From NCBI RefSeq assembly GCF_036850765.1, contig NC_089493.1:13393632-13457631 (forward strand): 64,000 nt of DNA, read 5' to 3'. This stretch comes from Saccopteryx bilineata (taxonomy: Eukaryota; Chordata; Mammalia; Chiroptera; Emballonuridae). A model generated the notes under the pieces. It did no database searches. It was not told where the DNA came from and worked only from the letters and a program-made list of their open reading frames with translations. The first letter of the stretch is position 1; each line of letters begins with the position of its first letter. Positions 22,925-41,737 of this stretch are shown piece by piece. Position numbers and translations under genes: made by a program.

Positions 22925-23245
22925 GGATTACATAAGATGGTGTAGGGAAGAAATGTGGTGTTTGGTAAATGCTCAATTGAGAAAATAAGGAGAAGGGTTG
23001 AGTGGCTTTGCAGGGTGCTTAAGAGCACAGCCTCTGCAGCCAGCTGTCCTGGGTTCACATCCCGGCTCTCAGCTTCCTGGCTGTGGGACCCTGGGCAAGC
23101 GTTGGAGTGCCTCTGTGCCACAGGCTCCCTTCTGGAAAACAGAGCGGATAACTGTTTCATGGGGCAAAACAAAGATCGTGAGTGACTATATCTCAAGGGT
23201 TTGGACGAATGCTTGACACAGACTAAGTGTTGCTACATAAGTGTT
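22925..23245 (+). repeat. MIR SINE, full length
   Basis: A long MIR: 'ttgcagggtgcttaagagca', 'cctgggttcacatcccggct', 'tgtgggaccctgggcaagcg', then 'aacagagcggataactgttt' and a tail near 'gtgttgctacataagtgttg'. Confidence 0.8.
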
Positions 23246-23352
23246 GGTTAAACTAATATAATTGGTATTCCATGAGGGGGAAAAATGGATTATGAATCCC
23301 ATGTATCTAGTTTGGGTGACAAGTGGATGGCAATGCCACTGAACTAGAAACT

Positions 23353-23700
23353 TTTCTTTCTTTTTGTGTGTGTGTGTGACAGAGAGAAGGACAGATAGGG
23401 ACAGAGACAGGAAGAGAGAGAGATGAGAAGCATCAATTCTTCATTGCGGCTCCATAGTCTCCTTAGTTGTTCATTGATTGCTTTCTCATATGTGCCTTGA
23501 CTGGGGGGCTACAGCAGAGCGACTGACCCCTTGCTCAAGCCAGTGACCTTGGGCTCAAGCCAGCGACCATGGAGTCATCTCTATGATCCCATGCTCAAGT
23601 AAGCAACCCCACGCTCAACACCAGTGACCTCCGGGTTTCAAACTTGGGTCCTCTGTGTCCCAGTCTGACTCTTTATCCACTGCGCCACTGCCTGGTCAGG
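23353..23700 (-). repeat. tRNA-derived SINE, family B
   Basis: Antisense copy with a (TG)n-rich tail, 'gatgagaagcatcaattctt' body and reversed head ending 'gccactgcctggtcagg'. Flanks AACTAGAAACTTTTC and AACTGGAAACCTTTC look like a diverged target-site duplication. Confidence 0.88.
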
Positions 23701-23834
23701 CAAACTGGAAACCTTTCATCTCCCCTGTGCAACGTTTGTGTCTGAGAACCCCCTTCCCTGTGGTTCCTCTGGGAGCTGCCCTGACGGTAGAGGAGCCCAG
23801 CCTTTTAGTGGTGGTTGATTGGTCCAGAGGTGAA

Positions 23835-24260
23835 CCCCGCCCCAAAGATGTCCACACCCTAGTCCCTGGGGCTTGTGATATGTTCCCTTACATGGCAAAA
23901 AGAGACTTTGCAAATGTGACTAAAGTAAAGATCTTGAGGTCAAAAGAGTATTCTGTAAAGCGTCAACCTGGAAATGCTGAGGTCGCCGGTTCAAAACCCT
24001 GGGCTTGCCTGGTCAAGGCACATATGGGAGTTGATGCTTCCAGCTCCTCCCCCCTTCTCTCTCTCTGTCTCTCTCTCCTCTCTAAAAATGAATAAATAAA
24101 TTTTAAAAAAATTAAAAAAAAAAGAGTATCCTGGATTATCCAGATGGGCCCGATATAATGCAGATGGGTATTTATAAGAGGGAGGTGGCGGATCGCAGTC
24201 AGAGGAGAATCGATAGGTGGGAGCTAAAAGAAAGTAGGGTTCCACCTATTAAGAATGTTT
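23835..24260 (+). repeat. LTR fragment (MaLR/ERVL type) interrupted by a SINE
   Basis: Left part 'ttacatggcaaaaagagact' and 'tttgcaaatgtgactaaagt'; right part 'gtatcctggattatccagat' and 'tatttataagagggaggtgg'. This is the usual order of an old MaLR-type LTR, split by the family C SINE at 23952-24121. Non-coding relic; subfamily uncertain. Confidence 0.6.
23952..24121 (+). repeat. tRNA-derived SINE, family C, 5'-truncated
   Basis: 'aagcgtcaacctggaaatgc', 'tgaggtcgccggttcaaaac', 'ggtcaaggcacatatgggag' and tail. It is inserted into the LTR and duplicates AAAAGAGTAT on both sides. Confidence 0.88.
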
Positions 24261-24349
24261 TCACACTTAAAACTGCTCAAAATAGAATGTGCCAAATAGC
24301 CTTTATTAGAGGATTAACTAAATTCTGCCATATTGATAGAGCCAGGTCC

Positions 24350-24885
24350 TAAAAATGATATGCAGAATTTAAGTCTACGGAGATGTTCAACATGAAAAGT
24401 TAAAAAAAAAAAAAATTATGAATACATGATTCTATTCATATATTTCCAGAATAGGCAAATCCATAGGTACAAATAGATTAGTGGTTGCCAGGGTGGAGGA
24501 TGGGGAGAATGGGAGTGACTGCTAACCATATAGGCTTTCTTTATGGGGTGATGAAAAATGTTCTAAAATTAGATCATGTTAATGATTACACAGCCTTGTA
24601 TGACAAAAACCATGAATTTGTGTGTGTGTATATGTTAAGATTTTATTAATTTTAGAGAGGAGAGAGAAAGAGAAAGAGAGAAATTGATGGGGGGAGAAGC
24701 AGAAAGCACCAGCTTGTCGTTGCTTGTCATATGTGCCTTGACCAGGCAAGCCCAGGGTTTCGAACTGGCGACCTCAGCGTTCCAAGTTGACGCTTTATCC
24801 ACTGCACCACCACAGGTCAAGCAAACTGTGTACTTTTAAAGGGTAAATTTTATAGTACATGAATTGTATCAAGAAAAAAGTATAA
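24350..24885 (+). repeat. L1 LINE 3'-end interrupted by a SINE
   Basis: 'gattctattcatatatttcc', 'ggttgccagggtggaggatg' and, after the SINE, 'aaactgtgtacttttaaagg'. Same L1 3' UTR type as 20760-21085, split by the SINE at 24635-24821. Confidence 0.8.
24635..24821 (-). repeat. tRNA-derived SINE, family C, full length antisense
   Basis: 'gagagaaagagaaagagaga', 'gtgccttgaccaggcaagcc', 'cgacctcagcgttccaagtt', 'gacgctttatccactgcacc'. It lies inside an L1 3' end, so it is younger than that L1. Confidence 0.9.
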
Positions 24886-25103
24886 GGAATTAAAAGATTG
24901 TAATACCTATACCAATGTTATATGTTGTATTTATTAAGAAATATATAATAATTAACATGTAATTGTATATATTAAGGAATATTAATTATGCCTAATTAAA
25001 AAAAAAAAACATATGTACCGACCCCAATTTTGTTAACTATATCTCTACAACCATATGGTGAGAAAAAATTCTGGAAGGAAATACAAAGTGTTAACTATGT
25101 TTT

Positions 25104-25526
25104 TTGTTTTTTGTGTTTTTTTTTTGTTTGTTTGTTTTTTTTTCATTTTTCTGAAGCTGGAAACAGGGAGAGACAGTCAGACAGACTCCCGCATGCGCCC
25201 GACCGGGATCCACCCGGCACGCCCACCAGGGACGACGCTCTGCCCACCAGGGGGCGATGCTCTGCCCATCCTGGGCGTTGCCATGTTGCGACCAGAGCCA
25301 CTCTAGCGCCTAGGGCAGAGGCCACAGAGCCATCCCCAGCTCCCGGGCCATCTTTGCTCCAATGGAGCCTTGGCTGAGGGAGGGGAAGAGAGAGACAGAG
25401 AGGAAAGCACGGCGGAGGGGTGGAGAAGCAAATGGGCGCTTCTCCTGTGTGCCCTGGCCGGAAATCGAACCCAGGTCCTCCACACGCTAGGCCGACGCTC
25501 TACCACTGAGCCAACCGGCCAGGGCC
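25104..25526 (-). repeat. tRNA-derived SINE, family A, full length
   Basis: Antisense copy with 12-base target-site duplication TAACTATGTTTT (25092-25103 and 25527-25538). It includes an extra repeat of the 'cgctctgcccaccaggg' segment. It carries a good CTCF-like core at 25244-25257. Confidence 0.93.
25244..25257 (+). promoter_or_regulatory. CTCF-like core inside SINE A
   Basis: CCACCAGGGGGCGA fits 13 of 14 positions of CCASYAGRKGGCRS. Seen in sequence; occupancy unknown. Confidence 0.45.
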
Positions 25527-25700
25527 TAACTATGTTTTATAGGGTCGTGGAGTTATCGGATATCACAAATTTTGTACAATAAACAGCATTTCTTTTACAA
25601 CTGAAAAAAGCACTTTTGTAAAAATAGAGGAGTTGAGCTGCCTGATGAGGTAGCAGCATCTTATTGTGGGAAATGATCCCAAAAGATTAAGAATCTAGGC

Positions 25701-26034
25701 CAGGGGTCCCCAAACTATGGCCCGCGGGCCGCATGCAGCCCCCTGAGGCCATTTATCCGGCCCCGCTGCACTTCCAGAAAGGGCATCTCTTTCATTGGTG
25801 GTCAGTGAAAGGAGCATAGTTCCCATTGAAATACTGGTCAGTTTGTTGATTTAAATTTACTTGTTCTTTATTTTAAATATTGTATTTGTTCCCGTTTTGT
25901 TTTTTACTTTAAAATAAGATATGTGCAGTGTGCATAGGGATTTGTTCATAGTTGTTTTTTTTTTATAGTCCAGCCCTCCAATGGTCTGAGGGCCAGTGAA
26001 CTGGCCCCCTGTGTAAAAAGTTTGGGGACCCCTG
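25701..26034 (+). mobile_element. hAT-superfamily MITE, copy 1
   Basis: 334 bases with terminal inverted repeats CAGGGGTCCCCAAACT / AGTTTGGGGACCCCTG and a perfect 8-base target-site duplication ATCTAGGC (25693-25700 and 26035-26042), the hallmark of hAT transposition. No transposase. The right duplication spans the first two bases of the adjoining family A SINE, so the hAT landed on the SINE junction later. A second copy in opposite orientation is at 51979-52307. Confidence 0.93.
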
Positions 26035-26040
26035 ATCTAG

Positions 26041-26412
26041 GCCCTGGCCGGTTGGCTCAGTGGTAGAGCGTTGGCCTGGTGTGCAGGAGTCCCGGGTTCG
26101 ATTCCTGGCCAGGGCACACAAGAGAAGCACCCATCTGCTTCTCCACCCCTCCCCCTCTCCTTCCTCCCTGTCTCTCTCTTCCCCTCCCGCAGCCGAGGCT
26201 CCATTGGAGCAAAGTTGGCCCAGGCACTGAGGATGGCTCTGTGGCCTCTGCCTCAGGCACTAGAATGGCTGATTGCAATGGAGCGACACCCCAAATGGGC
26301 AGAGCATCCCCCCCTGGTGGGCGTGCCGGGTGGATCCTGGTCGGGCGCATGCGGGAGTCTGTCTGCCTCCCCGTTTCTGGCTTCGGAAAAATACCAAAAA
26401 AAAAAAAAAAAA
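26041..26412 (+). repeat. tRNA-derived SINE, family A
   Basis: Clean head GCCCTGGCCGGTTGGCTCAG, B box GGTTCGATTCC, full body and a poly-A tail. Flank AAGAATCT occurs right of the tail (about 26410-26417) and left of the hAT element (25689-25696), so the SINE's own duplication is now separated by the hAT insertion. Confidence 0.93.
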
Positions 26413-26418
26413 GAATCT

Positions 26419-26614
26419 GCCTGGCCTATGGTGGTGCGGTAGATAAAAGGTTGACCAGGACTGCTGCAGTCACCAGTTCAAAACCCTGGTTTGCCTGGTC
26501 AAGGTGCATACAACGAGCAATGAACAACAACTCAAGTGAAGCAACTATACTTCTCACCCCTCCCCCATACCTCTCTGTTAAATCAATAAATAAAATCTTA
26601 AATTAAAAAAAAAG
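26419..26614 (+). repeat. tRNA-derived SINE, family C
   Basis: 'ggcctatggtggtgcggtag', 'agtcaccagttcaaaaccct', 'tggtcaaggtgcatacaacg', with an AT-rich tail. Directly follows the family A copy. Confidence 0.8.
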
Positions 26615-28000
26615 TTTGAGAATCACCAGATATAAATACTGACCGGCACTGGGAGTTTGACCTAAAATGTATGACTGAGTCTTTTTAACTAAGATATTAT
26701 CATTTTATGATTATCTTTTATTTTCCTTCTTTTAATAACCCATTATCTCACATCTTGACTCGGGTATTAGTCTTTGTGAGGGGAAAATAATTCATCTTTC
26801 ACAGTAACTAAAAAAGAAAAATCACAACTTGAAGGGTATATTACACTCCAAAGGGGAAAGAAACTTATCTTAGAGGCAAACTGTACCTGCTGATAAGCTG
26901 TTTAAGACATGTTCTGACTAGAGAAGACTTGGGTTTTCCCTTCCATCTTTGTAAAAGTGAAAATAAAACTTTAACGTGTGCCATTTGAAATCCTCTGCAT
27001 GTGTAAATAGACAACTCACTCCAAAGGTTGTGGCCACACAGGCAGAACATAAATAATCCTTACAGGGAAAACGGCCACCTCTTTTGTGAAACCCCAGTTC
27101 AGGGACTGTCAGCGGAGATGGGAAGCCAGCTCTGGCCGAGTCAGTGTTCCATGCGGCGGTGGAGCGTGAGCGGGCTCCTCCCACTCCCTGGCAGAGGGTT
27201 GAGGGCAGTGGGAGAGGAGATGCATCAAGCTATAAAAAACTTTTAAGTTTTATTTCCTTCTAAGGCATCCTGAGTCACTGGGTGCTCCGGTCCCCAGTGC
27301 CCAAAGAAATTCAGCTCAGATCGGAAATGTGTGTGTGTTTTCTTCCTGAGCCAAAGCTGCTGAAAAACCAGATGACGTTGTCACTTGAACTGAATCTCTT
27401 ACAGGCCGGGTGGTGGCTTCCTATTTCTGTCCTGTGCGGAGGGTGGAAGCCACTTAATGATCAGTTTCTCTGACCCACGCTCCAGTATTACATCAGTCTT
27501 AACAGCAAGCTAACCCTCCACCCCACCCCCAAGGTGGAGCTGCGGAGACTTGAAAAAGCTCCTTTGTCATCTCAGAGCATATGGCACTCCTACCCTATTT
27601 TGCCTCCCACCCTTTAGGCTGCAATTTCCATCTAAACACCAAGTGATACCAACCCAGGTTGGTCAGAATCCTAGAAAGTCACAGGTAGGAAGGACCTAGT
27701 TCAATACTCTTATTTTACCTTGGGGAAACTGAGACTCAAGGAAGGTAAGGGACCAGAGCTAGAGACTGAACCAAAAAGTAGGAGCCAGGCCTGTCCCCAA
27801 GGGAGTATCCACATCCTGTAGTCCCAGCTCCTGCACCCAAGAGGGGCTATTTAGATGCCCTCCGGAGATGTGGCTCGAGCTTGGTGGCCGAAGCAGGGCT
27901 CACCCTGAGAGCATCCCCTTATTTCAGCCCTCCCTCTCTCTGTTTCTCTGCAGTGGGAAAGGACATGCGCCAGGCAGCTGGGAAGATCCTTCTGGAAGCA
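26615..28000. other. Intergenic, mostly single-copy, with one MIR
   Basis: AT-rich to 27.0 kb, then mixed. An antisense MIR lies at about 27690-27800 ('ttaccttggggaaactgaga'). At 27935-27956 a pyrimidine tract ending CTGCAG precedes a 140-base open stretch to GAG|GTACC. It looks like an exon but is not tied to any known product. Confidence 0.4.
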
Positions 28001-28007
28001 GGTGGTG

Positions 28008-28021
28008 CCAGCAGGTGGCCC
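28008..28021 (+). promoter_or_regulatory. CTCF-like motif downstream of CALM1
   Basis: CCAGCAGGTGGCCC fits 13 of 14 positions of the CTCF core CCASYAGRKGGCRS, in non-repeat sequence about 0.5 kb beyond the distal CALM1 poly(A) signal. A boundary role is inference. Confidence 0.4.
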
Positions 28022-28531
28022 TTCCTGCTAGAGAAGCCGGTCTGGGGCAGCACTATGCAGCGGAAGGTTTCAACTTCGAGGTCCCGGATAGAGGTACCAC
28101 CCACTCCACTTTCCTCAGCTTCCCTGCTCTCAACACAGAAGAGGTATGTGCTTCCGTAATTTAAAATTCCCCATCTTATTTTTCAAGTGCATTTCTTTCC
28201 ACAATTCCTAGAGATGTGGATTAACACTGAGGTTAAAGAAAAATCAGTCTTTTTGTTGTATACGTTTTCTGCATAAAGCAAGCCCAAATACATTAATAGG
28301 CCAAGAGACTGTGTGCGTGTCAGTCATTAACGAACACCCAAACCACTCACAATAAGGAGTGAGGCTGCAGCAGGATGTGTCTGTATCTCTGGCCCCTCAC
28401 ATACGGGCCAGAGCCTCGGTGGGGTTCCATCGGCGGGCAGGTGCAGCTCGTGTGCTGAGCAAAGGGACCGAAGGCCACGCAAGCTAAAAACCTACACAGT
28501 TCGCGGTTAGAGATGAAAGGCTGCAGAAATG

Positions 28532-28537
28532 TTTATT
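28532..28537 (-). terminator. CALM1: CALM1 distal poly(A) signal
   Basis: AATAAA on the minus strand followed after about 25-35 nt by the GU-rich TGTGTAGGTTTTT. Cleavage is expected near 28510-28520, giving a 3' UTR of about 3.5 kb. This fits the long CALM1 mRNA isoform known in mammals. Confidence 0.75.
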
Positions 28538-29457
28538 GAATACAGTGCCAGGTTTATAAATAAAACTTATTTACAATTTCCATAGAGTTGGTCCCCCATC
28601 AGAGAGGTGGTAAAATCTCCAAACAGTTTATCTCAAGATTTACAGAAACATTCAAGTACATCTCCTCTGCAAATCACCACGGTGAAGGGTAACTTCAGTT
28701 ACAAAGGAACTACCACCATCTTTGCTACAGACGTGTTTAATGAACAGTATAATAGATCTGGAGAAAGAACACACGCTCGACCCACGCCACTACCTTCTTA
28801 CTCCAAGGGACACAGACCGCAAAGTGGCTCCTACAGGACAACTTCAAGGGATAAAGAAAAAGAAATCATCATTGCCAGCTGGAGGGATAGATTAAGACAC
28901 ATTCGTGGAATCTAGTCACTGCCAAGAGGATAAATTTAGGATATACAATGAAAGGATTGTTTCAGATATACAATAATTGGTTCAAATGTTTAAAATAATT
29001 GAATGAACAAAGAGCAGATTAACCCAATTTACATTCTTTGTTTAGGAAGAAGTTCCTGGTCTGCGGAGGGGCTAAGAATATGCTGCTACTCGGACGGGTC
29101 ACAGCAGTGCTAGGCCTACTGGACAGCCACTTGTTACAATATGGTTACAAGTACAGTCAGACATGCATTTATAAAGAGAATATAAAAATATGTACAGTAG
29201 CTAATTTTCAATGTGTTTTTAAGTTGCTGAAAGACACAGATTAAAGTGTGCAAAAAATTCATTTGTCAAAAAAATCAGAAAAAGCCTTCCTTGGCAACAG
29301 TGCATTAAAAGCCCATCTGAAATATCAAGATGCATTTGCCTTGCTCAACACCTACCCCAAACAGATGGAGAACAAAACTAGGAAAGTGTGTGCCAAGTAC
29401 TCAGCAGTTTTTTATGGCAAGTCTCAGGCTCAAGCGGGATGCCAGTTAAACTAGTCA

Positions 29458-29495
29458 CTGTATATATATAAATATATATATATGTATATTTATAG
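29458..29495. repeat. AT-rich microsatellite in CALM1 3' UTR
   Basis: TATATATATAAATATATATA type repeat with TATGTATATTTATA at its end. Confidence 0.85.
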
Positions 29496-30900
29496 AGCAG
29501 TTAGAAGTAGGGGCAGGAGTTTACAGAAAGGTGCTAACCAACTTAGAAAGTACTGCCATCACATCTGGCACGCAGACGGCAAACACCTAGCCCTGGGCTG
29601 GTCATCCCCTCAAAGGCCGGAGGAAAAAGGCTACAGTGGACTCGCTGCACCTCTGCACCAGACAGGAACGCAACTTCCCTGGAGAAAGCTCTCGTCCCCA
29701 TACAGGATCCTGGCCCCATCAGAACCGGCTTCCCAGGCAGTCTTTTAGGAAAGACTGTGGGACCATTCAAATGGAGCCCACACTGCTTCTAGAAAAGGAC
29801 GTGGTTGAAAGCGTTAGAAGGCAGTCTCCAACAAGTCAAGTCACCCCCAACGGTCTTTGAAACTACCAAGAAAGAGGTCATCTATAACCAGCCTGAGCCT
29901 GGGTCAACAGCCAGGCTAGTGACCTCCCTGCAAGAAACATCCAGGTCAGTAATTTATTCGAAGCAGAACCCCCGATGTATTTCTAGGAGTTCCTTTCAGA
30001 CTCAGGAAATGATGAAGGCCAAACCTCCCTTCACGCCATCAACCTACCAACCACCGAGTCTTAAGGACCAGCCGCAGAGGCAGCCGGGCAGGCTCCTCTC
30101 CACTGCTCTGACCCACCCCTCTGGCAAGAAATCTAACAAGCTGCAAAATGCCAGAAAGACAGGGAGTAGGAGAGGGAGAAGCCCAGGGTCTCTATAAATC
30201 AGCCCTGAATGCACCCATTTGGCTGCCAAGAGCTTCTCACTGCCTCGTGAGCAGCCTGCCACTGTCCCCGGGAAATGAAAACCTCCCACACACACACTCA
30301 GAACCCACATCTCCTTGCTAATAAGATACAACCAGTTAACAGACACCCTGAAAAAATGCACATCCAGCCTTCATTTCAAAAAGGGTTCCACACTAAATGC
30401 AACATGCTTTTAAGGGGGCTTTTTAAGCAGACTGACCCCACTGCAAAGACCCAAACCAGTAACTTAGTTTTGGTTACAGGTTTATAATTAGACACAAAAT
30501 TCCCTCTGGGGTGGTGTTTTGCTTTCAAGCTGAGGGCTACCATTAGTTCTACTTGTGGGAAAAAAGCAAAGTCAAGTCAACTTTAAAAAGAATAAAAGGC
30601 TAAGGTAGGTATAATCATAACTTAAAAATCGTGAATCACAAGGTGACTGCTAGTGTCTTTTAGGCATGAAGAGACTGGCTTAGAAAGGTGACTACTGCTC
30701 CTACCACACACCGCGAGGATCGAATTACAGACACACTAAATCATGTCTCTTGCAGATGGTCTCAAGTAGTTACATAAAACAGGTAATCAGCAGCACAATT
30801 GAAAAGAACCCCTAAGTACATGCTTGAGAGAAAGTGGTTTTTCTCCTTAAGAAGAGCTCTACCGCCTGAATAATCATTAAGTTACCATGATTCACGCTCT

Positions 30901-30918
30901 CCCCCCCCCCCCCCCCCC
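30901..30918. repeat. C18 homopolymer in CALM1 3' UTR
   Basis: A run of about 18 C on the plus strand, giving a G run in the long CALM1 transcript. Length may be uncertain in the assembly. Confidence 0.85.
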
Positions 30919-31152
30919 GTGAAAATACAGTATAGACCTACATGTCCATAAAAAGGATGAAGCAACCGGCAGTTGCTTGGTTTTCGGCAAGGTCTCAGGC
31001 TCCGAGGCTGGTGCGGGGTGTTGGGAAGGAGAGGGAAACGCAATGCTGGGCTGGGGGCAGTTACAGGTACACTGGCCTCCCCTCCACCTGCCTCGTCCCG
31101 TTTAGATCTCAGCTTTACAAAGCATTTAACACCACTTTAAGTTAATGGTCTT

Positions 31153-31158
31153 TTTATT
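31153..31158 (-). terminator. CALM1: CALM1 proximal poly(A) signal
   Basis: AATAAA on the minus strand inside CCAATAAAAAGACC, preceded by a U-rich tract. It lies about 860 nt after the stop codon, matching the short CALM1 mRNA isoform. Transcripts ending here lack the downstream 2.6 kb of 3' UTR. Confidence 0.75.
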
Positions 31159-32018
31159 GGAAAAAAAAAATAAAAAGACTAGCATTTACAACTTGGAATG
31201 GACGTAAATTGTAATTTCTTGAACAGCAATGTTGATGGTTGTGCTGAAGTCCACAGCCACAGCCTACCTCTGCTGGCTCCAAGTCATGGTTCGGAAGGTT
31301 TTAAAAAGAGTCCAAAGATGCTCCCTTGGTAAAAGTTGCTTTTAAAAATTTGTGTGAGTGGTGACGGCCCGACACCCATTTCGCTCTAGTACAATGCAGA
31401 CAGTGCTAAACCAACGCCCGTGGGCATGCCACTGGGGTGCATTGCTGTCACCACGGGTCGGGCACGTGGGAGTGTAAGAGGACCATCCTGCTAGTGGGGC
31501 TACGTCTAGACAGTTTATCCTTCACCCATTTTTCTTTTCTACACACATCCTGAGGTAAACCAATTTTAAATGTGTCTGCTTTCAGTTAACCAGCTATGAC
31601 AATTTAGACTAACAAACTGAACTAGAACCCATCTGAATAGGTTTTGAATTTGTTTTTCATTTTTAATACAGACGCCTGACTGAGCTCAATTGTCAAGCTG
31701 CATGCATGAAAAACTGGCCAGCCCAAACAGTGTGTTAATCATTAGCAGATGGAACTGCAAGGAGTCCACTAAGTGCTTCCTTATCATTAAGGTAGTACAA
31801 GGATTTATATCGTAAAACTGATGTGTAGCTTGATCTTTAGGGGACAGGACCACCAACCAATACATGCAGATTGTGTGTGGACAGAAGGTACTTCTGACAT
31901 TCAGTTTTGCTATATAGAAACAGAATGAATAAATGATTTTTTTTTTTTTTTTTGCAAGAGGTAAGTAAAAGATTCAATTTGATTCTTCTAGAGGGGGGAA
32001 AAAGTTGAAAGTAGGTCT

Positions 32019-39805
<7,787 letters not shown>

Positions 39806-40030
39806 GGTGCCAACGAAGGGAGGGAAAGCAGAGGGATCGAGGGTGGTTGCACCAGCGCTGGGGCTGTGACGGCGGGGGTGACTCCGCGGCTGCCGCTGCT
39901 GCTGCTGCTGCTGCCAAGGCGCGGTGTGCGCTGAGCGCTATGCCGCCGCCGCCGCTGCCACCGCCGCCTGCGCCGCCTCCCGACTGCGAGTAACGGCACT
40001 GCACCCGTGAGACTCCCAGCACAAATGCCG
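39806..40030 (-). other. CALM1: CALM1 5' UTR with AGC and GGC triplet tracts
   Basis: About 225 nt from the expected start to the ATG. On the mRNA strand it has a GGC-rich tract (39942-39969 region) and (AGC)6 at 39895-39912. There is no upstream AUG in the whole interval, so scanning should reach the calmodulin start directly. The 5' end is estimated from the TATA box. Confidence 0.7.
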
Positions 40031-40052
40031 AAGTGCGACCCTGCGCTCTGTG

Positions 40053-40061
40053 AAATATATA
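40053..40061 (-). promoter_or_regulatory. CALM1: CALM1 TATA box
   Basis: CGTATATATTTCAC on the minus strand within an otherwise GC-rich island. Transcription start is expected about 30 nt downstream, near 40025-40035. Confidence 0.7.
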
Positions 40062-40480
40062 CGGTGCTCCGTATCCCTCCGCCGCGGCCGCGGCCGCATC
40101 GCTCAGAGCCGTCTTCGCGTTCAGAGTGGTGCTGCGAAGGCCGGGCCTCGCCCGTTTGGCCCCGCCCCCCGGCGCTCTCGGCCTCCCGCCGCCCTCTGCG
40201 CACGCGCCTTCTCCGGCCCGGGTCCGGGACCCCGACGCAGAGCGCTTGGTTAGAGCTGCGGAGTCGCTGGGCAGGCTCGATTCGCGGCCGGGGCGAGGAC
40301 ACCGCGCATGCATACTCAGTCCCACCTGAGGCAGCCCCGGGCTTCAGAAGCCGTCCGCCCCTCCCTCCAGGCCCACCCCACGTGTGAGACTCCCCCCGCC
40401 CTGCGCCGGGCTCACATCTCCCACCGCCCTGGGGGCACCCGGTCCTGGGCAGGGGCGGCCGCGGGGAGGAACTGACCACA

Positions 40481-41730
40481 CACCTTCGGCTGCCGGGGAG
40501 GGGGCTCTGGAAGGGGCAAGCAGTTCTCCTACTGCAAGAAATAGGTTGGACGTTTTTCTAATCAAAATTTTGGAGCAATATTTGAGACATATATGCTCAG
40601 TTGCTAAATCTGTCATGTTCATATGCTTAGCCACTCTTATTATAATGTTTTTACGTTTCCACCGATTTTTTGTATGCCTGAAGAATATCTCTCCCCTACT
40701 GTTTTCTTTTTCCAATCGAAAATGCTGTTCATCCCGACTGCAGTCTTACTAAAATTAATGTACCTGTACATCTTCCATAGACCTTATAACCCATGCTTTA
40801 TTTTTCTTAATTTTCCTGATCCTCAGAGGGATCAGATCTTTATTCATAAATCTAGAGAAACAAAAATATACTTAGAATTCCTTAGATAACAATTGGAACA
40901 TACAGCTAATTGTCCTTTGGAGCTGGATCATATTTTAACCTACAATCTTGATTATATTCATTTTTAATCTTTAAATTTACTGTTTTCAGTTTTTCTGTAA
41001 ACTAGAAAAAAGGACAATTCCAACTATTGATTTGAAGCCCAAAACTTGTAAAAAGGAAAAAAAAAATCTTGACAAAACAAAAGCACTGCAGTTTCTTTCC
41101 TTGCCAAGGCAGAACACAATTTGATCTTTTGTTTACAAGGGCCTGGGCAACAGTTGCGAGTTATCATTTGCTTACTCTTTCAGAGAATGTGGGAAAGTGT
41201 GTGATTGACAGGCTCTGCTAGAAAGGGCTTTGCTTGGTTACATTTGTTTCTGGCTTTGACAAAGTCTGCATAAAGGCGTTTTGGTCAGGGACATTGCAGA
41301 TGCCACAGGACTTCTAGGGTAACCTTAGACAATCATCTGTGGGGCTTTTCTTCTTTATGTTCCTTCTAGAATGCGGCAGAAAAGGTGAACCTGCTGTTCA
41401 ATAGAAAGACAAGCTGCAGCAGCAAGCCAGTGAATCTGCCCTCTACAGATTAGAAAGACATCATTCCCTTCACACAGCATCATCATCACCATCATCGTCA
41501 TTGTCATTCTGGTTCATGGAGGGAAACCTGAATGGGATTAAGTGTATATATTAATGGGAGAGTTGGGAATGGGGAGATAGAGAAAAGGGAACTAATACAA
41601 AGTCAATGTAAAGGATATTCAGTAATCCAGTGAGTTACAATGTAGGTGGCCAAACACACCATAAAACTGCATCATTCCTAAAGGAATTTGTATTCTTTTG
41701 TCAGGTGCCTCACATAATAGTTAATTAAAC
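40481..41730. other. Intergenic upstream of CALM1, AT-rich
   Basis: No named repeat or exon recognised. An interrupted (ATC) tract lies at about 41479-41502. Confidence 0.45.
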
Positions 41731-41737
41731 ACATCTA

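Larger units (their letters stand above)
28515..32018 (-). other. CALM1: CALM1 3' untranslated region
   Basis: The terminal exon continues about 3.5 kb past the stop codon. It is free of recognisable SINE, LINE or LTR insertions, in sharp contrast to both flanks, which suggests constraint. It includes an AT microsatellite at about 29458-29495 and an 18-base C run at 30901-30918, which is G18 in the mRNA. Poly(A) signals lie at 31153-31158 (proximal) and 28532-28537 (distal), and a further AATAAA is at 29953-29958. Open frames on either strand here are chance frames. Confidence 0.8.

Noticed and set aside
25104..26412. Open frames such as 26079-26606 (175 residues) and other frames containing MRPTGIHPARPPG-like strings
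   Set aside because: They are translations of tRNA-derived SINEs, repeated at every family A copy.
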